From Hyphomicrobiales bacterium (GTDB taxonomy: Bacteria; Pseudomonadota; Alphaproteobacteria; Rhizobiales; JAJFHC01): 60,676 bases of DNA. How positions within the stretch are numbered: position 1 is the stretch's first letter; each line of letters starts with the position of its first letter. Under the pieces are notes generated by a model. That model made no database searches and was not told where the DNA came from. It was given only the letters and a program-made list of their open reading frames with translations. This document shows, piece after piece, positions 35,955 to 45,350 of the stretch. Position numbers and translations under genes: made by a program. The stretch is taken from NCBI GenBank assembly GCA_021775835.1, contig JAJFHC010000174.1, positions 1 to 60,676 on the forward strand. Direction: 5' to 3'.

Positions 35955-38366
35955 ATGGTTGAACACGCAAAAGTAGTGGTTATCGGTGGCGGCGCGATGG
36001 GCGTTTCCCTGCTCTATCATCTGACCAAGGAAGGCTGGTCGGATGTGATGCTGGTGGAGAAGAACGAGCTTACCGCCGGATCGACCTGGCATGCGGCCGG
36101 GCTATGCACTCACTTTGCCCATAACCTCACAATCATGCACATGCGGGCGCACAGTGTCCGCCTCTATTCCGAAATTCTGCCTGAAGAGACCGGCAATCCG
36201 GTTGGTTTTCACAAATGCGGTGCCCTGCGCGTGACTCGGTCGGCGGACCGGATGGACGAGTTTCACCACGTGCAGGGGATTGGGCGATATGCCGGGTTCG
36301 ATTTCCACATCCTGACACCGGACGAGTTGAAGGAAATCTATCCGTTTGCGGAAACCGGCGATCTTCTCGGGGCCATTCACGAGCCTGACGACGGTTACGT
36401 GGACCCGAGCCAGGCCACCCATGCCATGGCGGCAGGCGCCCGCAATGGCGGTGCGAAAATTCTGCGCAACAATCCTGTCGAAGGCATGGAGCAGAAACCT
36501 TCGGGCGAGTGGATCGTCCACACCCGTGATGGTGATATCTACTGCGAGATGGTCGTCAATGCCGCGGGTACCTGGTGCCGGGAAATTGGCACCATGATGG
36601 GTATCGACCTGCCGGTTGTGCCCATGCTTCATCAGTACCTGGTGACCGACAGCCTAGATGCTCTCAAAGGCCGCGACAGTGAATTGCCGATGATCCGCGA
36701 CCCTGAGGAGAGCTGGTATGTGCGCCAGGAACGCGATGGGTTGATTATCGGGCCGTACGAGAAGGACGGCGTGACGTGGTCCGTGGACGGGATTCCACCG
36801 GAATTCGGCATGGAGCTCCTGGCTCCCGATCTCGATCGGGTCGAACATATCGTGGCCTGCGCCATGGAGCGGGTGCCGCTTCTGGCCGAGGCCGGCATCA
36901 AGACAGTGGTCAATGGCCCCATCACCTTCACACCCGATGCCAATCCGCTGATCGGCCCGGCATTCGGATTGCACAACGCCTGGCTGCTGACCGGTTCGAG
37001 CATGGGGGTCATGGAAGGCGGCGGTGCGGGCAAACTGCTGGCGGAGTGGATGGTCGGCGGCGAACCGCCGATGGATGTGCTTGCCGTCGATTCGCGCCGG
37101 TTTGGCGGGTATGCGAACCGTGACTACCGGATCGCCAAGGCGGTGGAAAGTTTCGGCAATCAGTTCGCGGTCCATTATCCCCTCGAGGAGCGCGAAGCGG
37201 GTCGCCTGGCGAAGACATCAGGCATACACGACGCGCTGGATAAGGCCGGCGCATCGTTCGGCGCGGCTTACGGCTGGGAGCGGCCAAACTGGTTTGCCGT
37301 GAACGGCAGTTCACGGGAAGCAAAACTGAGCTTTCGCCGGACCAATTGGTTTGAGGCGGTGGCGAGTGAATGCCAGGCCGTCGCCGACCGTGTAGCAATT
37401 GCCGACATCACCGGGTTTTCCATGTTCGAAGTGACCGGTGAAGATGCGGCCTTGTTCATGGACACGCTGGGCGCTAACCGGAGTCCAAGCCGAACCGGTG
37501 GGATAGGCCTTACGCATGCGTTGACGCCAAACGGCGGGGTCCGATCGGAGTTCTCGGTGACCCGTACCGGGCAGGCGTCGTTCTACCTCGTGAGTGCGGC
37601 AGCGGCCGAGCGCCACGACTCCGATCTTCTGCAGGCCCACGCCTGCGCTCACGCCAACGCATCGGTGGCCAACGTTACACAGTCGCGCGCGGCCCTTGCC
37701 GTCATGGGCCCGCGATCGCGAGACGTGCTTTCACGGGTTTGCGATCATGATTTCGGCAATGACGCCTTTCCCTGGTTGACGGGGCAGAAGATCACAATTG
37801 CCGGGAAACCCGCTCTCGCCTTGCGGGTCAGCTATGTGGGGGAACTGGGGTGGGAAGTGCACTGTGCCAGTGAGGATCTGAAACCGATCTACGACGCGCT
37901 GATTGATGTGGGGCGTCCGTTTGACATCGGCCACTATGGTGCCTTCGCCATGAACGCCATGCGTCTGGAGAAAGGCTACAGGGCCTGGGGTATGGATCTG
38001 TCAAGCGAACGGACGCCACTCGAGGCGGGGCTCGCCCGTTTTGTGAAAACCGATGGTCGACAGTTTACGGGAGCGGAAGCCCTTGGCAATCAGGTCGATG
38101 GTTTCCAGATGGTCCTGCTGGAACTGGACGAGGGCCCTGATCCGTTCGCCATGCATACAGTGTTTGCCGGGGATCAGGTTGCCGGGCTGGTGACATCGGC
38201 GGCCTTCGGGCACCGGGTCGGCAAACCGCTCGCCTTGGCCTATCTCAAGCCGGGGGTCCGGGATTCCGGGGTTGCCTTGACGGCCCGCGTGCTGGATGAA
38301 CACGTGCAGGCGCGGATTCTAAAATCGGTTCCCTATGACCCCGACAACAGCCGGATGCGGGCCTGA
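35955..38366 (+). CDS. Dimethylglycine/sarcosine-dehydrogenase-like FAD + GcvT protein, copy 2
   Basis: An 803-residue homologue of the preceding gene with the same order of parts: FAD motif GGGAMGVSLLYHL, STWHAAG (His46), then a GcvT-like domain. At the folate-domain site where copy 1 has Asp531 it has Glu532 (GGVRSEFSVTR), which may change how it handles tetrahydrofolate. ATG 35955 is supported by AAGAGGA about 14 bases upstream. The two copies are one operon and may be two steps of successive demethylation (for example of dimethyl- to monomethyl-amino acid), or two subunits; that is inference. Confidence 0.9.
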   Translation: MVEHAKVVVIGGGAMGVSLLYHLTKEGWSDVMLVEKNELTAGSTWHAAGLCTHFAHNLTIMHMRAHSVRLYSEILPEETGNPVGFHKCGALRVTRSADRMDEFHHVQGIGRYAGFDFHILTPDELKEIYPFAETGDLLGAIHEPDDGYVDPSQATHAMAAGARNGGAKILRNNPVEGMEQKPSGEWIVHTRDGDIYCEMVVNAAGTWCREIGTMMGIDLPVVPMLHQYLVTDSLDALKGRDSELPMIRDPEESWYVRQERDGLIIGPYEKDGVTWSVDGIPPEFGMELLAPDLDRVEHIVACAMERVPLLAEAGIKTVVNGPITFTPDANPLIGPAFGLHNAWLLTGSSMGVMEGGGAGKLLAEWMVGGEPPMDVLAVDSRRFGGYANRDYRIAKAVESFGNQFAVHYPLEEREAGRLAKTSGIHDALDKAGASFGAAYGWERPNWFAVNGSSREAKLSFRRTNWFEAVASECQAVADRVAIADITGFSMFEVTGEDAALFMDTLGANRSPSRTGGIGLTHALTPNGGVRSEFSVTRTGQASFYLVSAAAAERHDSDLLQAHACAHANASVANVTQSRAALAVMGPRSRDVLSRVCDHDFGNDAFPWLTGQKITIAGKPALALRVSYVGELGWEVHCASEDLKPIYDALIDVGRPFDIGHYGAFAMNAMRLEKGYRAWGMDLSSERTPLEAGLARFVKTDGRQFTGAEALGNQVDGFQMVLLELDEGPDPFAMHTVFAGDQVAGLVTSAAFGHRVGKPLALAYLKPGVRDSGVALTARVLDEHVQARILKSVPYDPDNSRMRA

Positions 38367-38370
38367 CGTT

Positions 38371-39552
38371 TCAGACAACCTGTCCGGCACACCAGCCGGA
38401 AGACCAGGCCCACTGAAAATTGAACCCGCCGAGATGACCGGTGACGTCCACGGCTTCGCCAATGAAATAGAGGCCTGGAACTTTCCTGGCTTCGAACGTC
38501 TTTGAGGAAAGCTCCCTGGTGTCGATGCCACCGAGGGTCACTTCGGCCGTACGGTAACCTTCCGTGCCAGCAGGCGTGACGCGCCAGTTCTTCGTGCGTT
38601 CGGCGATTGCCTTTAGGCGCTTGTCTGAAAAATCGGCGATCCGCATCCCGGCATCACCGGTGTCGCTGACAATGTTCTCGGCAAGGCGGGCTGGCATAAT
38701 TCCCGACAGGACGGTTGTGACGGTCTGCTTCGGTTGCTCGCCGCGGGCCTGTCGAAGGTGGGCGTAGATGTCGGTGTCCGGCGCCAGATCGACCAGGACC
38801 GCGTCACCTTCCCGCCAGAAGGATGAGATTTGCAGGATCGCCGGGCCGGAAAGGCCGCGGTGGGTGAACAACAAGGCTTCCTTGAAGGCGATTTTGCCGA
38901 GGGACACGACCGAAGGCACGGAGACTCCTGACAGCTTTGCCATGCCCGCCAGCGCGTCGCCTTGAAAAGTGAAGGGTACCAGCCCGGGTCGGGGCTCGAC
39001 GATGTCGATTGCGAATTGCCGGGCGACGTCGTAGGCAAATCCCGTGGCGCCAATCTTCGGAATCGACTTTCCACCACTGGCGATGACCAGGGATGCGCAT
39101 TGAAAGAGGCCTTCGCTGGTTTTCAGAGCAAAACCATCAGCCACCTTGTCGATGGCTTCGATGTCGGTACCGGCAAGTATCTTGACCTGCATCTTGTGGC
39201 ACTCGGCCAGAAGCATGTCGATAATCTGTCTGGCGGAGCCGTCGCAAAACAACTGGCCCAGAGCCTTTTCGTGCCAGGCGATCCCATATCGGTCAACCAG
39301 GGCGGTGAAATCAGCCTGGGTGTAGCGCTTCAGGGCGGAAATGCAGAAACGGGGATTCGAGGACAGAAAACTGGCCGGCGACGTATGCTTGTTCGTGAAG
39401 TTACATCGCCCGCCGCCTGAAATCCTGATCTTCTCGCCAATCTTTTTTGAATGATCGATGACGACGATGCGACGGCCGCGCCTGCCGGCCTCGATTGCAC
39501 ACATCAGGCCTGCAGCGCCGGCGCCGATCACAACAACGTCGCAGGGGTTCAA
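38371..39552 (-). CDS. BaiN/HI0933 family NAD(P)/FAD-dependent oxidoreductase
   Basis: A 393-residue flavoprotein of the HI0933 (YhiN, BaiN) family, with VVIGAGAAGLMCAIEA near 7-22, the family hallmark ISGGGRCNFTN at about 44-54, VIASGGKSIPKIGATG and the C-terminal IGEAVDVTGHLGGFNFQWAWSSG. BaiN-like proteins reduce bile-acid double bonds, but most homologues have no known substrate. The start overlaps the end of the mandelate-racemase-family gene by 4 bases (ATGA), so the two are co-translated. The stop is 4 bases beyond the end of the convergent flavoprotein gene. Confidence 0.91.
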   Translation of the reverse strand: MNPCDVVVIGAGAAGLMCAIEAGRRGRRIVVIDHSKKIGEKIRISGGGRCNFTNKHTSPASFLSSNPRFCISALKRYTQADFTALVDRYGIAWHEKALGQLFCDGSARQIIDMLLAECHKMQVKILAGTDIEAIDKVADGFALKTSEGLFQCASLVIASGGKSIPKIGATGFAYDVARQFAIDIVEPRPGLVPFTFQGDALAGMAKLSGVSVPSVVSLGKIAFKEALLFTHRGLSGPAILQISSFWREGDAVLVDLAPDTDIYAHLRQARGEQPKQTVTTVLSGIMPARLAENIVSDTGDAGMRIADFSDKRLKAIAERTKNWRVTPAGTEGYRTAEVTLGGIDTRELSSKTFEARKVPGLYFIGEAVDVTGHLGGFNFQWAWSSGWCAGQVV

Positions 39553-40733
39553 ACCGGTGTGTCTTTCATTTCAAGATGGAGCCTGGTGCCGGTGTATGGG
39601 TTCGCAGCGGCAACCTCCTCGTCGAGTTCAATGCCAAGTCCGGGTTCATTTGACGGGATAACGTAACCGTCTTCCCACTGCATCGGGCGTTTGAGGATCT
39701 CGGCGTGAAACCCCTCCCAGGTCTGGATGCTTTCGAGGATGAGAAAGTTGGGGCTGCACGCGCCAAGGTGCATGTTCGCCGCGCCTTCAACCGGGCCGCA
39801 ATAAAGGTGCGGTGCAACCTGGGCATAGTGGGCTTCCGCCATGCCGGCAATCTTCTTGGCCTCAAGCAAGCCGCCGACCCTGCCGAGCGCCATCTGAAGG
39901 ATCGACGCCGCCTGCAGTTCGAGGACGCGGGAGAACTCGTATTTTGTGGTCAGCCGCTCACCGGTTGCGATGGGAATTGTTGTCTGTCGGGCAACCCGGG
40001 CCATTTCTTCAGGCACCTCGGGTGGTGTCGGTTCCTCGAACCACAGAGGATCATAGGCCTCGAGCCTGCGCGCCAGCCTGATCGCGCCTGACGTGGTGAA
40101 TTGGCCATGGGTGCCGAACAACAGGTCGGCCTTGGTGCCGACCGCTTCGCGAATGCGTTTGACGAAAAGCTCCGAGCGCTCGAGATCTTCGAGAGACGGC
40201 TGGTGCGGGTCAAAGGCGGTGTAAGGGCCGGCAGGGTCGAATTTGACGCCGGTAAAGCCCAGGGCCACCATTTCGGCGGCCCGTTCGGCCGCCAGGTCAG
40301 CATCGGAATAGACGTCCTTCAGGTCGCCTTCCTTGGGATAGAGGTAGGTGTAGGAACGCAGCCGTTCGTGGACTTTGCCGCCCAGAAGATCGTAGACCGG
40401 CTTACCGACTTCCTTGCCGATAATATCCCAGAGCGCGATTTCGATACCGCTGAGAACGCCCATGAGGGAGATGTCGGGGCGTAGACTGTACCCGCTGCCG
40501 TAGACCCGGCGCCAGAGTTGTTCGATCCGAAAGGGATCCGAACCGATGACATGGCGTTCACAGACGTCCTCGATCATGGCGGCGACGGTCTGGGGTCCGA
40601 AAGTGGCCGCGTAGACCTCTCCGATACCCTCAATGCCGCTGTCGGTCGTGAGTTTTACAAAAATGAAATACTGTCCGCCGAAATGCGGTGGTGGGTTGCC
40701 GACCACGAATGTCTTGGCGTCTGTGATTTTCAT
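39549..40733 (-). CDS. Mandelate racemase/muconate lactonizing (enolase superfamily) enzyme, probable acid-sugar dehydratase
   Basis: A 394-residue enolase-superfamily protein. KFDPAG (Lys164) holds the general-base region, WFEEP (Glu233/234) and ATGERL (Glu259) supply metal ligands, and APHLY (His309) is the opposing catalytic His. The first metal ligand is not the usual D-x-N or D-x-H motif: the strand reads FGTHGQ (207-211), with Gly where Asp is expected. Close families dehydrate sugar acids such as galactonate or galactarate. It overlaps the BaiN-type gene, so an operon is likely. Substrate unknown. Confidence 0.88.
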   Translation of the reverse strand: MKITDAKTFVVGNPPPHFGGQYFIFVKLTTDSGIEGIGEVYAATFGPQTVAAMIEDVCERHVIGSDPFRIEQLWRRVYGSGYSLRPDISLMGVLSGIEIALWDIIGKEVGKPVYDLLGGKVHERLRSYTYLYPKEGDLKDVYSDADLAAERAAEMVALGFTGVKFDPAGPYTAFDPHQPSLEDLERSELFVKRIREAVGTKADLLFGTHGQFTTSGAIRLARRLEAYDPLWFEEPTPPEVPEEMARVARQTTIPIATGERLTTKYEFSRVLELQAASILQMALGRVGGLLEAKKIAGMAEAHYAQVAPHLYCGPVEGAANMHLGACSPNFLILESIQTWEGFHAEILKRPMQWEDGYVIPSNEPGLGIELDEEVAAANPYTGTRLHLEMKDTPV

Positions 40734-40995
40734 TGATGCATTTCTCCGGACACAGTGACTTTTCGATGGCGTGAACCACAGTGCGATTCATAATTTGCTT
40801 TACGCATTCATGTACAGCGGGAAAAGGCAGACGGTTGCCTTAAGAGACAAAATCAAGCAAAAATTAAGCAGGCTTGTGGGATTTCGGGAACGTTGACGTG
40901 AAAAATAGTTGAACCTCAATGGTCTCGAAACCACATCATGGCATAATGATATTCAAAAGATGGCTTGGAAATTGTAGATCAAGGGAGCTGGAGCA

Positions 40996-41628
40996 ATGGT
41001 TGGTGCGATGTTGAAGAAGGGTTCTGGGAGACGCCGGATAACAGGAACTGTAGTCGCCTGTCTTGCGATTCTCTCCCTGGGTGCGACTACCGCCGAGGCA
41101 GCGACCTGCAAGGCTGACAAGTTTATCGCATCGATCGGGAAGGACCTGTTCTCAGCCGCCAAATCCGGTTCAAAAAGAGGCTTCAAACAGGTGGTCACCC
41201 GCTATGCCCATACCCATCAGATCGGCACATTTGCCCTGGGCAAGTATCGGAAATCCTTGCCCAAAGGTGATCGGGGGGCCTATTCCAAGCTCGTCGCGGA
41301 CTTTGTCGCCGGGCTTATGGCGGAAAATGCGGCGCAGTTTCATGGCAATCGTTTTGAAATTGTCAGATGTCCAAGCGATGGCCAACTCATCAGCGTCAGC
41401 AGCAAGCTGCATTCGGATCGTCACGGTGTACGGCCGGTGATCTTTCGCCTCAAGCAGCAGAAAAGCAGCTTCAAGATACTCGACGTCAACGTGCACGGCG
41501 TCTGGCTGGGCGTTCAACTGCGTTCGAAATTCACGGCCGTCCTGAAAAAGAACAAAGGCAACATCCAGGGACTCTATGCGTTCCTGAATCCACGCGGTGC
41601 CAAAAACGAACCTTCCGGCGGGAAGTAG
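40996..41628 (+). CDS. MlaC/Ttg2D-family phospholipid-binding ABC-type periplasmic protein
   Basis: A 210-residue secreted protein with a signal peptide (residues about 14-35, VVACLAILSLGATTAEA, cleavage after AEA). The mature part follows the MlaC pattern: AKSGSKRGFKQVVTRYAHTHQIGTFALGKYR, then FVAGLMAENAAQFHG and a beta-rich C-terminus with VHGVWLGVQLRSKFTAVLKKNKGNIQGL. MlaC shuttles phospholipid between membranes. No mlaABDEF genes accompany it, so this is an orphan family member. ATG 40996 has GGAGCTGGAG upstream; ATG 41008 is possible. Confidence 0.85.
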   Translation: MVGAMLKKGSGRRRITGTVVACLAILSLGATTAEAATCKADKFIASIGKDLFSAAKSGSKRGFKQVVTRYAHTHQIGTFALGKYRKSLPKGDRGAYSKLVADFVAGLMAENAAQFHGNRFEIVRCPSDGQLISVSSKLHSDRHGVRPVIFRLKQQKSSFKILDVNVHGVWLGVQLRSKFTAVLKKNKGNIQGLYAFLNPRGAKNEPSGGK

Positions 41629-41798
41629 ATTTCCCAGCCGCCTTGCAGGAGAGAGATGGGCTGACGTTGTGCGTTGAGCGGTCGCACGTGTGCCTGGTGA
41701 ACCGCGGATATCAATCTGCGGTGAACCTCTGAAACGTTTGCTTGCTTGAATGTCAGTCCTCTCAGGAATCGCCAAAAATCATTGAGTTTACGAAGAGG

Positions 41799-41815
41799 TT
41801 GCCTCGGCGAGGCAA
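41799..41815. other. Short hairpin in the MlaC-F420 intergenic region
   Basis: TTGCCTC-GGC-GAGGCAA is a perfect 7-bp stem with a 3-base loop, 51 bases before the next gene's ATG. It has no T-run; it may be an mRNA leader structure or a weak terminator. Confidence 0.35.
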
Positions 41816-41865
41816 TTCGTCTGAATATCCCTGCTGAGAACAAATGTTGAAGCGGGATGACGTCA

Positions 41866-43161
41866 ATGACAACCAACACCAAACAATCGCTCTCGCCAAC
41901 CGAGCGGCTCTATCTGATTCCTGAAAGCGGTCTTTGCATCGGATGCGGGCTCTGCCAGAGCGTGGCCGGGCCGGAGCGGGTGCGGGTGGTCAAGACAACG
42001 ACGGGTGATGAGCGTCCTGTGGTGGTCGGTGACCTTGACCACGAGACCGTCGACCGGATCTATGAAACCTGCCCGGGCACCCGTATCGAAGGGTTGCCGG
42101 ACGAGCTGGTGGAAGACGACACCACGCATGACCCGGTCTGGGGTGCCTGGCGACACATGGTCAAGGCGTTCGCCAGCGATCCGGAGGTCCGCCACGTGGC
42201 GGCGACCGGCGGAGTCATGTCGGCCCTGGGCATTTATCTGCTGGAGACGAAACGGGTGGATTTCATTCTGCACGCCCGGGCGTCCAAACAGAACCCGACA
42301 TTTGGAGAACGACACTTAAGCTTTGACCGGGCGGGGGTAATCGAGGGCGCCGGTTCACGATACGGACCGACGGCACCGCTGATCGACTTCCGGGAAATTC
42401 TCGACCGGGGCCAACCATTCGCCTTTTTCGGCAAACCCTGTGACGTGTCCGCCGTCCGGAACTATGCGCGACATGATCCCCGAACGGGCGAATTGTGCCG
42501 CTACACGATCGTTCCCGTGTGCGGAGGGTATATGCCGAGCCAAGACATGCGAAATTTCCTCACGGAGCGGGATGTCGATTTCGACGACCTGTCCGCATTT
42601 AGGTATCGCGGTTTCGGCTGTCCCGGTGCTCACCGGATGGAAATGAAAGACGGCAAGGTGCTGGAGATCGATTATCTTGATTTCTGGGGTGGCGACGAGA
42701 GTACGTGGAGCATGCCGTTCCGCTGCAAGATCTGTCCGGATGCCATCGGTGAAGCGGCCGATATTGCGGCGGCGGACACGTGGCCCGGCGGATCGCCGAC
42801 GCGGGAGGGGCAGAAAACCGATCTGGGCAGCAATGGCGTCATTGCCCGCACCCGGGCAGGCGAGGCGTTGCTGGCGGATGCCATCCGCGACGGGGCGCTG
42901 ACGGTCGACGGAGACATGGGTCCGGTGGACATGACGGACTATCAGCCGCATCAGGTTAGCAAGAAGAAAGCGGTCTGGGCCCGTCTGGCCGGGCTGGATG
43001 CCGCCGGACACCTGACGCCAGATGTCGAACGGCTTCGGATCAGGGAACTGGCTCTCGATGCAGGGTATGAGGCAAACTTGCGCGAGGCCCGGGGCAGCCG
43101 CATGCGGGCACGCGCGGGCAAAGCCAGCGAGCCGACACCGGAACCGCACGACCCGATTTGA
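41866..43161 (+). CDS. Coenzyme F420 hydrogenase/dehydrogenase beta-subunit family Fe-S protein
   Basis: A 431-residue iron-sulfur flavoprotein-like subunit with the FrhB/FdhB order of parts. A cluster motif CIGCGLC (Cys24, Cys27, Cys30) is near the start. ATGGVMSALGIYLLE and FFGKPCDVSAVRNYA follow, and two further cysteine pairs lie in GFGCPGAH and FRCKICPDAIGE. Family members outside methanogens usually reduce or oxidise unknown quinone or flavin partners; F420 is not expected in this group. ATG 41866 is favoured by AAGCGGG 9 bases upstream, but ATG 41857 is in frame. It starts a cluster with a hydantoinase-like gene and a Rieske oxygenase. Confidence 0.87.
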   Translation: MTTNTKQSLSPTERLYLIPESGLCIGCGLCQSVAGPERVRVVKTTTGDERPVVVGDLDHETVDRIYETCPGTRIEGLPDELVEDDTTHDPVWGAWRHMVKAFASDPEVRHVAATGGVMSALGIYLLETKRVDFILHARASKQNPTFGERHLSFDRAGVIEGAGSRYGPTAPLIDFREILDRGQPFAFFGKPCDVSAVRNYARHDPRTGELCRYTIVPVCGGYMPSQDMRNFLTERDVDFDDLSAFRYRGFGCPGAHRMEMKDGKVLEIDYLDFWGGDESTWSMPFRCKICPDAIGEAADIAAADTWPGGSPTREGQKTDLGSNGVIARTRAGEALLADAIRDGALTVDGDMGPVDMTDYQPHQVSKKKAVWARLAGLDAAGHLTPDVERLRIRELALDAGYEANLREARGSRMRARAGKASEPTPEPHDPI

Positions 43162-43291
43162 TGATGGAAACCCGCCCTGAAGCATCGCAGGTCCGATTTT
43201 CGTTGTAGCGGATGGCATGAATCTATAATGGTTCGCGCGCAATCTCGATCGATCAGGGGAATCCTGATCCAGTGCGGAAGGATCAGGCAAT

Positions 43292-45289
43292 ATGCCGGTT
43301 TTGCTGGGGATAGATACAGGCGGCACCTACACCGACGCGGTACTGTTCGATGAAGACAGGGGCGTCATCGCTGACGCCAAGGCCCTGACCACCCGTCACG
43401 ATCTGTCGGTCGGTATTGGCGGTGCGGTCGATGCCGTACTTGAGCAATCCGGCATCGCCGGTGGGGATATTGCCCTGGTTTCGCTTTCCACCACACTGGC
43501 GACCAATGCTCTCGTAGAGGGACAAGGCGGGCGCGTCGGTCTTGTGCTCGTAGGCTTTGACGAAAGCTCCCTGTCGCGCGCAGGCCTTGCGGAAGCGCTC
43601 AAGGATGACCCCCACGTGATTGTCGCCGGTGGTCACGATGCTTACGGTAGTCAGCGTGAGCCGTTTGATGCGGCGGGGTTTGCCCAACAGCTTGAGGACC
43701 TCAAGGATGAGGTTTCAGGGTTCGCGGTGGCGGGGCAGTTTGCTGTCCGCAACCCGGCTCACGAAATTGCCGCGCGCGATATGATCGTAGAGCAGACAGG
43801 CCGGCCGGTGACCTGCAGCCATGAGTTGTCTTCCAAGCTCGACGGCCCCAGACGGGCGCTGACCTGTGTCCTTAATGCCCGCCTCATCAGTCTGATCCAT
43901 CATCTCATTGAAGCCGCAGAATCCCTGTTCAGCACGAGAGGCATCAGGGCTCCTGTCATGGTTGTTCGCGGCGACGGGGCGCTGATTTCAGCGGATGTGG
44001 CAAAACTCAAACCGATCGAAACCATCCTGTCGGGACCGGCGGCGAGCCTGGTCGGCGCGTCCTATCTGACCGGGGCTCCTGACGCCCTGGTGTCCGATAT
44101 CGGCGGTACCACGACGGATTACGCTATCCTGCGTGATGGGCAACCCCGACTTGACCCCGACGGTGCAACAGTCGGAGGCTGGCGCACCATGGTCGAGGCG
44201 GTCGCGATGCGCACGATCGGTCTGGGGGGCGACAGCGAGGTTCGTGTCCTGCCGGATGGCCTGACGGTTTCCCTGGAACTGGGCCCGCGCCGCCTGATTC
44301 CGCTCAGTCTGTTTGCGGTCGATCATCCGGCTTTGGTCCATGAAACGCTCGACCGGCAACTCAAAGCGCAACGGCGCGGCGACTATGACGGAGTATTTGC
44401 CCTGGCGGTGCGTCGGAAGAGCGCCCCTCTTTCTGGTTTGTCAAAGAATGAAGCAGAATTGCTTGAAGACCTTGCACACGGTCCGGTTTCGCTGGACAAG
44501 CTCATCCAGAATCGCTCCCAGATCAGCCCGCTCAATCGGCTGGTCAGCCGCGGTCTTGTGATGCAGTCGGGGATGACCCCGAGCGATGCGGCCCATGTTC
44601 TGGGCAAGCACGATGCCTGGGATCTTGACGCCGCCCGCAAGGGCGCCCAGTTGTTTGCCCGGCAGACGTCGGCACTTGGTACAGCGATTGCCGCCGGGCC
44701 TCACGAAATCAGCGAGCAGATCATTGACCGTCTGGTGGAGACGTCCGCCGTAACGCTGTTCGAAGCTGCATTCGCCGAAGATGGTTTCGGAGACGCGGTC
44801 CTGGCGCGATCCGTGTTTGCAGCCAGTGCCAAAGAACCGACCAAGGGACTGATTGCCCTGTCCACGTCTCTCGATGTTCCGGTTATCGGTCTTGGGGCGT
44901 CTGCCCCGACTTATTACCCGGATGTGGCAGCGCGGCTTGGAACCGATGCCCGGATTCCCGAACACGCCGGTGTCGCCAATGCGGTGGGCGCGGTCGTGGG
45001 CCGGGTCAGGGTCAGTGTGGAAGCGTCGATCTCGCAGCCCAGCGAAGGGCTTTTCCGGGTCTACTCAACAGCCGCGCCTCGTGATTTCTTGTCCATGGAA
45101 GCGGCCGTTTCCTTCGCCGAGGGCGCCTTGTCGGAAGAGGCCCGCGACCAAGCGCGCGACGCCGGTGCGGGAGACATTGAGATCAAGTTCGACCGTGTGG
45201 ATAAGATGGCCACGATCGAAGGGCAGGACATGTTGGTGGAATCGAAGCTCACTGCAACAGCGGCAGGAAGACCGCGGATTGCGGCCTGA
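43292..45289 (+). CDS. Hydantoinase/oxoprolinase family protein (HyuA-like, single subunit)
   Basis: A 665-residue ATP-grasp-unrelated, actin-fold ATP-dependent hydrolase. The N-terminal GIDTGGTYTDAVL and the SDIGGTTTDYA strand near 268 are the phosphate-binding loops of the hydantoinase A/oxoprolinase group, which open cyclic amides (hydantoin, 5-oxoproline) or carboxylate ketones. The partner HyuB subunit is absent, so this seems to work alone or with other genes here. It lies between an F420-dehydrogenase-beta-like gene and a Rieske oxygenase gene on the same strand. Substrate unknown. Confidence 0.89.
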   Translation: MPVLLGIDTGGTYTDAVLFDEDRGVIADAKALTTRHDLSVGIGGAVDAVLEQSGIAGGDIALVSLSTTLATNALVEGQGGRVGLVLVGFDESSLSRAGLAEALKDDPHVIVAGGHDAYGSQREPFDAAGFAQQLEDLKDEVSGFAVAGQFAVRNPAHEIAARDMIVEQTGRPVTCSHELSSKLDGPRRALTCVLNARLISLIHHLIEAAESLFSTRGIRAPVMVVRGDGALISADVAKLKPIETILSGPAASLVGASYLTGAPDALVSDIGGTTTDYAILRDGQPRLDPDGATVGGWRTMVEAVAMRTIGLGGDSEVRVLPDGLTVSLELGPRRLIPLSLFAVDHPALVHETLDRQLKAQRRGDYDGVFALAVRRKSAPLSGLSKNEAELLEDLAHGPVSLDKLIQNRSQISPLNRLVSRGLVMQSGMTPSDAAHVLGKHDAWDLDAARKGAQLFARQTSALGTAIAAGPHEISEQIIDRLVETSAVTLFEAAFAEDGFGDAVLARSVFAASAKEPTKGLIALSTSLDVPVIGLGASAPTYYPDVAARLGTDARIPEHAGVANAVGAVVGRVRVSVEASISQPSEGLFRVYSTAAPRDFLSMEAAVSFAEGALSEEARDQARDAGAGDIEIKFDRVDKMATIEGQDMLVESKLTATAAGRPRIAA

Positions 45290-45350
45290 GCCGTTTAGTG
45301 CTTAGACTTGGTGAGTAGCTATTGTCGACAGCAGCAAGGTGGTTGAGACA

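Noticed and set aside
40961..40976. Sigma-54-like TGGC-N-TTG pattern before the MlaC-like gene
   Set aside because: The -12 element is poor, and the start site would fall on the ribosome binding site.
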